This document shows, piece by piece, positions 1 to 5,633 of a stretch of 6,623 nt of DNA. Position 1 is the stretch's first letter. The number at the start of each line of letters is the position of its first letter. Position numbers and translations under genes: made by a program. This DNA is from JACJXF01 sp964349045 (GTDB lineage Bacteria; Bacteroidota; Bacteroidia; Bacteroidales; GCA-2748055): assembly GCA_964349045.1 (NCBI GenBank), contig CAYGFI010000217.1, positions 1-6,623 of the forward strand. Direction: 5' to 3'. Under the pieces are notes generated by a model. That model ran no database searches and was not told the origin of the DNA. It saw only the letters and a program-made list of their open reading frames with translations.

Positions 1-35
1 GTTAAACATATATCTTACATGCAAATCTTAAGGTC

Positions 36-1559
36 ATGATAAAATCTGAGGCTCTGATATTCCTGATCAATTCCATGTCGAAACCGGAAAAAAAAGCATT
101 TACTATGGCTTCCTCAGGTTCAGGAAAACCTCCTGATTACCTGATAATGTACCAGATCATTGCAAAAGACCAGAGTATTACTTCTGAATTACTGCGGAAA
201 CAATTCCTGGAGTGGATACCTGGTGCTTCTTACGATACAACGGTTAAATACTTGTATAAATGGCTTTTGGATATTATGCTCCATCTCAGGGAAGAACAGG
301 ATGGTTATTATTCGCTCTATAATAAAATTCTTAAAGCCCGGATTTTATTCGAAAAATCTCTGTTCAAAGAATGTTTTGGCCTTTTACATAAAGTTATTGA
401 AAAAGCCCGGGAACTGGAACATTACAATGCTTTGTTAATTGCTTCCAGGCTGGAACTTGAATACCTCCTTTTTCTCAATTTACCCGATATCGATGAAAAA
501 ACATTGTTGAATAAACAGTTTGCCATAAATGAAACCCTTCGCTTCATTCAAAAAGTGAATCAGCAATCATCTCTTTACGAGCTTCTTAAACATAGAATCA
601 CTTATAAAGGAAGCGTACGTTCCGAAAAACAAAAAACTGAGCTTAACGACTTAGTTGTGAGTGAGATGAGTATTGTTGCATCCTCGAACCTTGAAAACTT
701 TGAGATTAAAAAACTGCATCAGCTTTTCCAGGCAAATTATTTAATCAGCGTAGGGGATCATAAATCTGCTTTACGTGCATATTATGAATTGAATTCCCTT
801 TTTGAAAACAACAGGCATTTGCTGGCAAATCCCCCGGTTTACTATCTTCTAACCCTCGAAGGTGTCCTTGAAAGTTTAAGGGCAATTAAAAATTATGAGG
901 GGATGACGTATTTCGTTGATCAACTTAAAAAACTCGATAGCCCTTCAGTCAATTTTAAAGCAAATGTCAGCTGTCTTTGCTTTCTGTATGAGTTATTTCC
1001 ACATCTTGATAAAGGAAATTTTACTTCCTGCGAATCCGTTATAAAAAAATACATGGAAAATCTTTTTTCAAAAATAAGCCTTTTAAGTCTCCCGCGACAG
1101 GCCGAATTTAACCTGTACACGTCCCTGGTATATATAGGACTTAAAGACTTTCACAAAGCCCGTAAATCCCTTAACCAGATCATCCTCATCGGAAAAAACT
1201 ACTACAACCTGCCTCTTTACCGAACTATACGTCTTGTTAATCTCATGCTACTTTACGAAATGAACGAAAATGAACTTATAAAATCCGAAACCCGATCCAT
1301 CCGCAGGGATATGCACGATATCGAAAAAGGATACAGAATAGAACGTATCATGTTGAATTTTGTGAATAAGCAGAATTTACCTGCTTACCGCCAGAAAAGA
1401 GAAGAATTATGGAACCGGATGAATCCTGGACTGGAAGAATTACACAACGATATTTTTGAACGGCAGGTTATTAAAATTTTCGATTTCACCGCCTGGATGG
1501 AAAGTAAAATTCTGAAAATTCCGCTCTCGGAATCGCTTCAGTTTAAAAAAATTCTTTAA
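36..1559 (+). CDS. Helical TPR-like protein of unknown function, Bacteroidota type
   Basis: A 507-residue protein with no signal peptide or membrane segment, so probably cytoplasmic. Residues 1-87 form a helical N-terminal block (LINSMSKPEKKAF, then KYLYKWLLDIMLHL) resembling the start of a family I associate with Bacteroidota, whose usual form is roughly 'SLSKSEKRYFK'; this is recall, not a search result. The rest is helix after helix with TPR-like spacing, for example residues 105-140 (FEKSLFKECFGLLHKVIEKA), 239-257 (GDHKSALRAYYELNSLFE) and 368-386 (GLKDFHKARKSLNQIILIG). No catalytic motif is visible. The ATG at 36 is the only plausible start, because an in-frame TAA lies at 3-5 with no other start codon between; a weak TAAGG at 29-33 sits very close to it. 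A 397-base gap separates it from the cofactor operon, so there is no strong functional link. A scaffold or protein-interaction role is only a guess. The gene is sure; the function is unknown. Confidence 0.85.
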   Translation: MIKSEALIFLINSMSKPEKKAFTMASSGSGKPPDYLIMYQIIAKDQSITSELLRKQFLEWIPGASYDTTVKYLYKWLLDIMLHLREEQDGYYSLYNKILKARILFEKSLFKECFGLLHKVIEKARELEHYNALLIASRLELEYLLFLNLPDIDEKTLLNKQFAINETLRFIQKVNQQSSLYELLKHRITYKGSVRSEKQKTELNDLVVSEMSIVASSNLENFEIKKLHQLFQANYLISVGDHKSALRAYYELNSLFENNRHLLANPPVYYLLTLEGVLESLRAIKNYEGMTYFVDQLKKLDSPSVNFKANVSCLCFLYELFPHLDKGNFTSCESVIKKYMENLFSKISLLSLPRQAEFNLYTSLVYIGLKDFHKARKSLNQIILIGKNYYNLPLYRTIRLVNLMLLYEMNENELIKSETRSIRRDMHDIEKGYRIERIMLNFVNKQNLPAYRQKREELWNRMNPGLEELHNDIFERQVIKIFDFTAWMESKILKIPLSESLQFKKIL

Positions 1560-1624
1560 TTTGCGAATCGTAAATCACCTCGATCCCTGTTTTCTAATGA
1601 TTTTTCTATGAAGTCAGGGACGCG

Positions 1625-1709
1625 GGTCCGGAAGGAAACAACCGGGCCTCCCGACGGAACCAAATGTTCCCGAATTGGAAAGGGGTGGATGAATTCTTCA
1701 TCATTTCGG
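1625..1709. other. Cluster of potential stem-loops in the intergenic island
   Basis: Three short stems follow one another. GGTCCGG (1625-1631) can pair with CCGGGCC (1642-1648) with one G-U wobble around a 10-base loop. GGAAC (1656-1660) pairs with GTTCC (1666-1670). GATGAA (1688-1693) pairs with TTCATC (1697-1702) around a 3-base loop, and this last hairpin is enclosed by CCGAA (1670-1674) and TTCGG (1705-1709). No T-run follows, so these are not classical terminators. I do not recognise the Moco riboswitch or another named RNA. Stems of this size can occur by chance. Confidence 0.3.
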
Positions 1710-1824
1710 AGAAATCCATTCTGCCTTTTTCCCGATTCAATGCCGGCCGGCCCTGTAATAATCCATTGCGGAATTTTAGGACACGTTATTCAGTTAATAA
1801 GGTCCTCTGACATACATGCACAAT

Positions 1825-1842
1825 AACCAATATGAACCAATA
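1825..1842. repeat. Short direct repeat AACCAATA, two copies 10 bases apart
   Basis: AACCAATA occurs at 1825-1832 and again at 1835-1842. A third, 7-base copy, AACCAAT, lies at 1952-1958 and runs into the ATG of the transporter gene. The motif therefore brackets the 8-bp tandem repeat. It could be a simple-sequence decay product or a site read by a regulator; nothing in the sequence decides which. Confidence 0.45.
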
Positions 1843-1864
1843 ACTACAAAATTTATAAAAATTA

Positions 1865-1952
1865 CCACATTATCCCATTTTCAAATTGTCACATTGTCAC
1901 ATTGCCACATTGCCACATTATCAAATTGTCACATTAGCAAATTATCAAATTA
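1865..1952. repeat. 8-bp tandem repeat, about 11 units, consensus NCAMATTR
   Basis: Eleven consecutive units keep an exact 8-base phase from 1865 to 1952. The core nine (1881-1952) all fit the pattern N-C-A-(A/C)-A-T-T-(G/A), mostly TCACATTG, CCACATTG and TCAAATTR; the two units before them are CCACATTA and the degenerate TCCCATTT. The array stops four bases (ACCA) before the ATG of the TSUP gene, so it forms the immediate 5' leader of the operon and takes the place where a ribosome binding site would be. Similar CACATTG-type arrays are, from memory, common between genes in Bacteroidota. Unit-number change by slippage is plausible. An effect on expression is inference. Confidence 0.85.
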
Positions 1953-1956
1953 ACCA

Positions 1957-2691
1957 ATGGACTGGATTTTCCTGATTGTCTTATTCCTCATCGCCTTCCT
2001 CTACAGCTCCGTTGGTCACGGAGGTGCAAGTGGTTACCTGGCCATTATGGCCCTCTGGGGATTTGAAACCGTGGTTATGAAAACTTCTGCTCTGTCGCTT
2101 AATCTCTTCGTTTCAGGTATTGCTTTTGCTAATTTTTATCGCGGGGGATATTTCCGTCCAAAATTGCTTCTCCCCCTGGTCATAGCTTCTGTTCCGCTGG
2201 CCTGGCTGGGAGCATCCCTCCAGGTAAATCCCGGAATTTATAAAATCATACTGGGCATTTTTCTGTTCCTGGCAACCCTCCGGATGCTGATACAAACCAG
2301 CACACCGGTTGGTGAAACCCGCTCTCTGCCTCTCCTGGTCGCATTATTAACCGGAGTTGTCCTTGGCTTCTTTTCCGGGATGATCGGAATTGGCGGTGGA
2401 ATCATCCTGAGTCCGCTTCTGATTCTTCTCAGATGGGCTACTCTCCGCGAAGCCGCCGCGGTATCGGCAGCTTTTATCTTTCTGAATTCTGCCAGCGGAT
2501 TAACCTCAACTTTCATTTATACCCGCGGTACTCACCTGGCAGATCAGTTTTTTCTTATGACATTGGTTGCAATTGCCGGAGGACTTCTGGGTTCCTGGGC
2601 AGGAACTTTCCGAATCCCAGTTAAAAGTCTTAAATACCTTCTGGCAACAGTACTATTGATAGCAAGCATTAAATTATTAACCGGTTTATGA
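1957..2691 (+). CDS. TSUP-family (TauE/SafE) integral membrane anion transporter
   Basis: A 244-residue, almost wholly hydrophobic protein with about eight membrane segments, the usual size for the TSUP family. The family's paired half-repeats are visible: SSVGHGGASGYLA at residues 17-29 in the first half and SGMIGIGGGIILSPLLILL at 140-158 in the second, each a glycine-rich turn entering a helix. Known members move sulfite, sulfoacetate or related organosulfur anions across the inner membrane; substrate cannot be read from sequence. The start is fixed by the hydrophobic N-terminus (MDWIFLIVLFLIAF); there is no Shine-Dalgarno site, and an 8-bp tandem repeat ends four bases upstream. Its stop overlaps the next start in an ATGA (2688-2691), so it is translationally coupled to the cofactor genes. 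That suggests a role in molybdate/tungstate supply or in handling a sulfur oxyanion, but this is inference. Family certain, substrate unknown. Confidence 0.92.
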   Translation: MDWIFLIVLFLIAFLYSSVGHGGASGYLAIMALWGFETVVMKTSALSLNLFVSGIAFANFYRGGYFRPKLLLPLVIASVPLAWLGASLQVNPGIYKIILGIFLFLATLRMLIQTSTPVGETRSLPLLVALLTGVVLGFFSGMIGIGGGIILSPLLILLRWATLREAAAVSAAFIFLNSASGLTSTFIYTRGTHLADQFFLMTLVAIAGGLLGSWAGTFRIPVKSLKYLLATVLLIASIKLLTGL

Positions 2692-3218
2692 CAACACTCC
2701 CAAATTGGCTCCTCATATCAGGTTCCGGCAGAAATGTCGGGAAAACTACCCTCACCTGCCGGATCATCCATGAAACGTCTGGTTTAGAGCCTGTCGCTGT
2801 GAAAATTTCCTCCCACCTCCATCCTTTACCCGAAAATTCAGAATGGATTATCCGCTCGAAAGATTTTGCAGTAATCCGTGAAACTCTGATCAACTCAAAA
2901 GACAGCTCCAAAATGCTGCAGGCTGGAGCAGAAAGCGCTTTCTACGCCCAGGGACCCGATTACCGGCTTCCGGAGATTTTGTCAGCGTTGCTTAATTTCA
3001 CTCAAAACCGGCCCGTAATCTGTGAGTCTGGAGGACTCAGAAAACTGATTATCCCCGGGATTTATTTCCTGATTAAAGACGATGAAAATTATATCAAACC
3101 GGCAATTGAAACCCTCGGACTATTTGCCGATAAAGTGTTAACTCCTGCTGATGCTAACAGCGGGGAATTTGCAAAAATCCTTTTTTTTAAAAATAACCGC
3201 TGGCAAATAAAATCCTGA
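2688..3218 (+). CDS. mobB: MobB-like P-loop NTPase
   Basis: A 176-residue protein, close to the roughly 170-175 residues of MobB, which binds GTP and assists MobA in attaching GMP to molybdopterin. The P-loop is GSGRNVGKTTL at residues 12-22. Further MobB-like landmarks follow in order: a strand ending in lysine (PVAVKISSHLHP, 35-46) where MobB has its K-H-T-H stretch, an alanine-glycine-alanine turn (QAGAES, 78-83), and a strand ending in acid (RPVICESGGL, 108-117) where MobB has 'VEGF'. The P-loop has five residues between the first glycine and GKT, as in BioD-type dethiobiotin synthetases, rather than the usual four. The start ATG overlaps the transporter stop, and the MoeA start follows one base after its own stop. 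Context supports a cofactor role, but no mobA is nearby, so activity in guanylation is uncertain. P-loop protein sure, MobB assignment moderate. Confidence 0.65.
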   Translation: MTTLPNWLLISGSGRNVGKTTLTCRIIHETSGLEPVAVKISSHLHPLPENSEWIIRSKDFAVIRETLINSKDSSKMLQAGAESAFYAQGPDYRLPEILSALLNFTQNRPVICESGGLRKLIIPGIYFLIKDDENYIKPAIETLGLFADKVLTPADANSGEFAKILFFKNNRWQIKS

Positions 3219-3219
3219 T

Positions 3220-4395
3220 ATGATCCCATTCAATGAAGCTGAAATAATAGTCCGGGATGTCCCTCCCACGAAAGAAACAGAAAGAATTAGTCTTTCAGAT
3301 TCTTTATTTTTTGTCCTGGCAGAGGATATTATTGCCGATATGAACATGCCCCCCTTCAATAAATCTGCGGTCGATGGCTTTGCCTGCCGGCGGGAAGATC
3401 TGGGTGAACCTCTCCATTGCGTTGAAACAATTGCTGCCGGAAGCTCTCCTGTGGCATGGATCACCATTGGTAAATGTGCCAGGATCATGACTGGCGCCGA
3501 AGTGCCCCCCGGAGCAGATTGTGTCATAATGAGCGAAGATACCAGGTCTGATGAAAAAGGGAATATCCTTTTCACGGCTCAAAAAACACCGGACAATATC
3601 TGCTTTTTTGCTGAAGATGTTAACGAGGGAGATATACTGCTGCCTGCTGGAACTCTTCTAAAATCAAGGCATATCCCGGTTCTGGCATCAATGGGCTATA
3701 CCCGTCCACTCGTTTTTAAAAAACCTACTGTCGGAATCATCTCTAATGGCAGCGAGCTTGTCGATCCTTCTGTAAAACCTGCCCATGGTAACATCCGGAA
3801 TAGTAATGGTCCGCAACTCGAAGCACAATGCGCTGATATCCGCATATTAACAGAAAATTTCGGTATCATCCCCGATTCACGGGATGAACTTAGGAAAGCC
3901 ATCAGTCATTCCATATTGAAACATACTGTTAGCATCATTTCCGGAGGGGTTTCGGTGGGTGATTTCGACTATGCCCCGGAAATCATCAAAGAGCTTGGAT
4001 TTGACGTTAAGTTTCACGGACTGAATGTGAAACCGGGAAAAAGAATCCTTTTTGCCATAAAAGATGAACACTATATCTTTGGACTTCCGGGAAATCCTGT
4101 TTCTGCCCTGGTACAATTTGAAATGCTCGTTAAACCCCTGTTACTGAAACTACAGAACTCAACCGAATTACCCCGGATGGAAAAAAGAATTCTTGCAGAT
4201 AAATATCTGGTTAAAAATGCATCGCGAATGAGCTTTGTACCCGTTTTAGCAGATACCGATGGAAACGTTACAGCAGTCGACTACCACGGCTCTGCTCATA
4301 TTTTTGCATTTACTGCCGCAAACGGTTTTATGAAAATTCCTGAAAGAATAAAAAAACTTGAGAAAGGAGACCTGGTTGATGTACGACTCCTTTAA
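3220..4395 (+). CDS. moeA: Molybdopterin molybdenumtransferase MoeA
   Basis: MoeA inserts molybdate (or tungstate) into adenylylated molybdopterin in the cytoplasm, releasing AMP. The 391 residues match the normal length. Signatures are present in order: PPFNKSAVDGFA (44-55), RIMTGAEVPPGAD (88-100), SNGSEL (175-180), GNIRNSN (190-196), SGGVSVGDFDY (241-251), NVKPGK (269-274) and FGLPGNPVSALVQFE (287-301). By hand alignment to E. coli MoeA from memory, the active-site acids are kept (D52, E179, D219, D250), as are T91 and K271, while the residue matching E. coli K275 is glycine (G267). The last 60 residues form the C-terminal domain IV with GSAHIFAFTAANGF. It starts one base after the MobB-like stop with no clear ribosome binding site, so coupling is likely. 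Its last 17 bases overlap moaA, and the moaA ribosome binding site lies inside it. Mo versus W preference cannot be read. Confidence 0.95.
   Translation: MIPFNEAEIIVRDVPPTKETERISLSDSLFFVLAEDIIADMNMPPFNKSAVDGFACRREDLGEPLHCVETIAAGSSPVAWITIGKCARIMTGAEVPPGADCVIMSEDTRSDEKGNILFTAQKTPDNICFFAEDVNEGDILLPAGTLLKSRHIPVLASMGYTRPLVFKKPTVGIISNGSELVDPSVKPAHGNIRNSNGPQLEAQCADIRILTENFGIIPDSRDELRKAISHSILKHTVSIISGGVSVGDFDYAPEIIKELGFDVKFHGLNVKPGKRILFAIKDEHYIFGLPGNPVSALVQFEMLVKPLLLKLQNSTELPRMEKRILADKYLVKNASRMSFVPVLADTDGNVTAVDYHGSAHIFAFTAANGFMKIPERIKKLEKGDLVDVRLL
4363..4369 (+). promoter_or_regulatory. Shine-Dalgarno site for moaA, deciding its start
   Basis: AAAGGAG ends nine bases before the ATG at 4379. The other in-frame ATG at 4358 lies upstream of this site and would add only seven residues (MRKETWL) unlike a MoaA N-terminus. 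The site is inside the moeA coding region. It is one of two clear Shine-Dalgarno sequences in an operon whose other starts lack one. Confidence 0.75.
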
Positions 4396-5179
4396 ACGAA
4401 ATATCAACTACATGCGTATCTCGGTCACCGACCGCTGTAACCTTCGTTGTACATACTGTATGCCCGAAGAAGGTATACCATTGCTGCAACATAAAAACAT
4501 CCTGAGTTTTGAAGAGATTGAAAGTTTTGTAAGACACGCTGTTTCTGAGGGTATTACAAAAGTTAGAATTACGGGCGGTGAACCGTTAGTGAGAAGGGGT
4601 ATTATTACCCTTGTGGAAATGATAAGGAAGATTCCGGGAATTGAAGATCTCTCCATGACAACCAACGGGATTCTCCTCGGGAAATATGCTGCAGCCCTCA
4701 AGCAAGCTGGTCTGATGCGCGTCAACATCAGCCTCGATACCCTCGATCCCAGGCGTTTCCGTGAAATTACACGAACTGGTGACCTACAGGACGTTTTAAA
4801 CGGAATATCAGCCGCCCGAAATGCCGGGTTTGATCCCATAAAACTTAATTGTGTTATTAAAAAGTCGCGACTGGAACCGGATGCCATTCTCGTTGCTAAA
4901 TTTGCTCGGGAGAATAAGCTATCTGTTAGATTCATCCGTGAAATGGACCTTGAAAATGGAATTTTTTATGAAGTAGATGGTGGAGAAGGCGGAAAATGCA
5001 ATACCTGCAACCGTTTGCGACTCACTGCCAGCGGTGAACTGAAACCCTGTTTATTTGATAAATCTTCTTACAATATCCGGGAGCTGGGCAATGAAAAAGC
5101 ATTTTCAGAAGCGATAAAAAATAAACCGGCTTGTGGAACGCTTAACCAAAAAGGAACCTTTTACACATTGGGAGGATAA
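4379..5179 (+). CDS. moaA: GTP 3',8-cyclase MoaA, compact form
   Basis: MoaA is the radical-SAM enzyme that, with two [4Fe-4S] clusters, converts GTP to 3',8-cyclo-GTP, the first step of molybdopterin synthesis. From the ATG at 4379 it is 266 residues, against roughly 320-340 usually. The N-terminal cluster motif is C20-N-L-R-C24-T-Y-C27, followed by a SAM-binding RITGGEPLVRR (63-73), TTNG (94-97) and NISLDTLD (116-123). The C-terminal cluster is C207-x2-C210-x13-C224 with the substrate arginines R212 and R214 in CNRLRLT, and the protein ends in Gly-Gly as active MoaA does. The shortage lies between RFIREMD (184-190) and C207: 23 residues from R184 to C207 against about 69 in S. aureus MoaA by recall. 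Reading frame and all cluster ligands are intact, so this looks like a compact variant, not a broken gene. It overlaps moeA by 17 bases. Confidence 0.88.
   Translation: MYDSFKRNINYMRISVTDRCNLRCTYCMPEEGIPLLQHKNILSFEEIESFVRHAVSEGITKVRITGGEPLVRRGIITLVEMIRKIPGIEDLSMTTNGILLGKYAAALKQAGLMRVNISLDTLDPRRFREITRTGDLQDVLNGISAARNAGFDPIKLNCVIKKSRLEPDAILVAKFARENKLSVRFIREMDLENGIFYEVDGGEGGKCNTCNRLRLTASGELKPCLFDKSSYNIRELGNEKAFSEAIKNKPACGTLNQKGTFYTLGG
5170..5175 (+). promoter_or_regulatory. Shine-Dalgarno site for moaC within the moaA Gly-Gly codons
   Basis: GGGAGG lies seven bases before the moaC ATG at 5183. It falls inside the last two sense codons of moaA (GGA GGA before TAA at 5177-5179), which encode the C-terminal Gly-Gly. 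The same bases therefore serve both the end of MoaA and the start of MoaC translation. Confidence 0.8.
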
Positions 5180-5182
5180 ACC

Positions 5183-5629
5183 ATGCAAAAACTATCACAT
5201 ACCGATCAATCAGGCCGGGCATCCATGGTCGATGTGGGCCAAAAACAAATCCAGCAGCGAAAAGCCGTTGCTGAAGGATTTATCTTTATATCCCCTGAAA
5301 CTATAACTCTTATCAGGGAAAACCAGATAAAAAAAGGCGATGTCCTCAGCATCTCTGAGTTTGCAGGAATTCAGGGCGGAAAAAAAACCAGCGAACTCAT
5401 CCCGCTCTGTCATCCTTTGCTCATTACCAGACTTGATGTCAAATCCGAATTACACGAAAAAGGTGTGAAGGTTATTGCAGAAGTGTATTGCAACGGACAA
5501 ACCGGCGTTGAAATGGAAGCGCTTACATCTGTAAGTATTGCCTTGCTTACGGTTTACGATATGTGCAAAGCGGTTGACAAGAATATGATTATAGGTGAGG
5601 TTCGTCTGATAAGCAAAGAAAAAACCTAA
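5183..5629 (+). CDS. moaC: Cyclic pyranopterin monophosphate synthase MoaC
   Basis: MoaC rearranges the MoaA product, 3',8-cyclo-GTP, into cyclic pyranopterin monophosphate. At 148 residues it is slightly shorter than E. coli MoaC (161). Family signatures run through the protein: LSHTDQSGRASMVDVGQKQ (4-22), KKGDV (50-54), AGIQGGKKTSELIPLCHPL (61-79), TGVEMEALT (107-115) and YDMCKAV (125-131). By alignment to E. coli from memory the active-site residues are kept: K51, H77, E110, E112, D126, K129 and K145. What is missing is the usual C-terminal GGKSG tail; the protein stops at RLISKEKT, just after K145. It begins four bases after the moaA stop, with a strong Shine-Dalgarno site, and is followed four bases later by the MOSC-MogA gene. 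Adjacent to moaA, it completes cPMP synthesis in this operon. Confidence 0.95.
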   Translation: MQKLSHTDQSGRASMVDVGQKQIQQRKAVAEGFIFISPETITLIRENQIKKGDVLSISEFAGIQGGKKTSELIPLCHPLLITRLDVKSELHEKGVKVIAEVYCNGQTGVEMEALTSVSIALLTVYDMCKAVDKNMIIGEVRLISKEKT

Positions 5630-5633
5630 TATT

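Larger units (their letters stand above)
1560..1864. other. Intergenic stretch with a GC-richer, hairpin-prone island and no clear gene
   Basis: This gap before the cofactor operon has no convincing gene. From about 1620 to 1760 it is visibly GC-richer than its surroundings. Three frames stay open there. One plus-strand frame (1608-1826) would give 72 residues with no recognisable motif. A second plus-strand frame is open from about 1601. A minus-strand frame is open from 1789 to a stop at 1558-1556, 77 codons, but has no ATG or GTG near its beginning. Overlapping open frames are expected where GC rises, so none is called as a gene. The island could be a decayed gene, a structured leader or neutral spacer. 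I see no rho-independent terminator after the upstream gene and no exact Bacteroidota promoter (TTG then TAnnTTTG). Confidence 0.5.

Noticed and set aside
1557..1563. TAATTTG resembling the Bacteroidota -7 promoter element TAnnTTTG.
   Set aside because: It is one base short of the consensus, has no convincing -33 element, and lies almost 400 bases before the operon's first gene.
1625..1709. The stem-loops as a Moco riboswitch.
   Set aside because: I cannot match them to the Moco RNA consensus, and they lie about 250 bases before the first start codon.
1556..1789. A minus-strand open frame containing a loosely P-loop-like WIITGPAGIESGKR.
   Set aside because: It has no ATG or GTG at its beginning, lacks the exact GxxxxGK[ST] pattern, and no family is recognised; kept only as part of the island finding.
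1608..1826. A 72-residue plus-strand open frame in the intergenic gap.
   Set aside because: No recognisable motif, no ribosome binding site, low-complexity-like composition, and competing frames are open in the same GC-rich block.
1865..1952. The tandem array as a CRISPR.
   Set aside because: The unit is only 8 bp, with no spacers and no cas genes.
3181..3188. A run of eight T in the 3' end of the MobB-like gene, as a possible slippage or programmed frameshift site.
   Set aside because: Shifting into the moeA frame meets TAA at 3208-3210 before the moeA start, so no fusion would form, and the protein reads normally through it.
4408..4935. A 175-residue minus-strand open frame opposite moaA.
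   Set aside because: It is a shadow of moaA, whose cluster motifs and neighbours prove the plus-strand frame.
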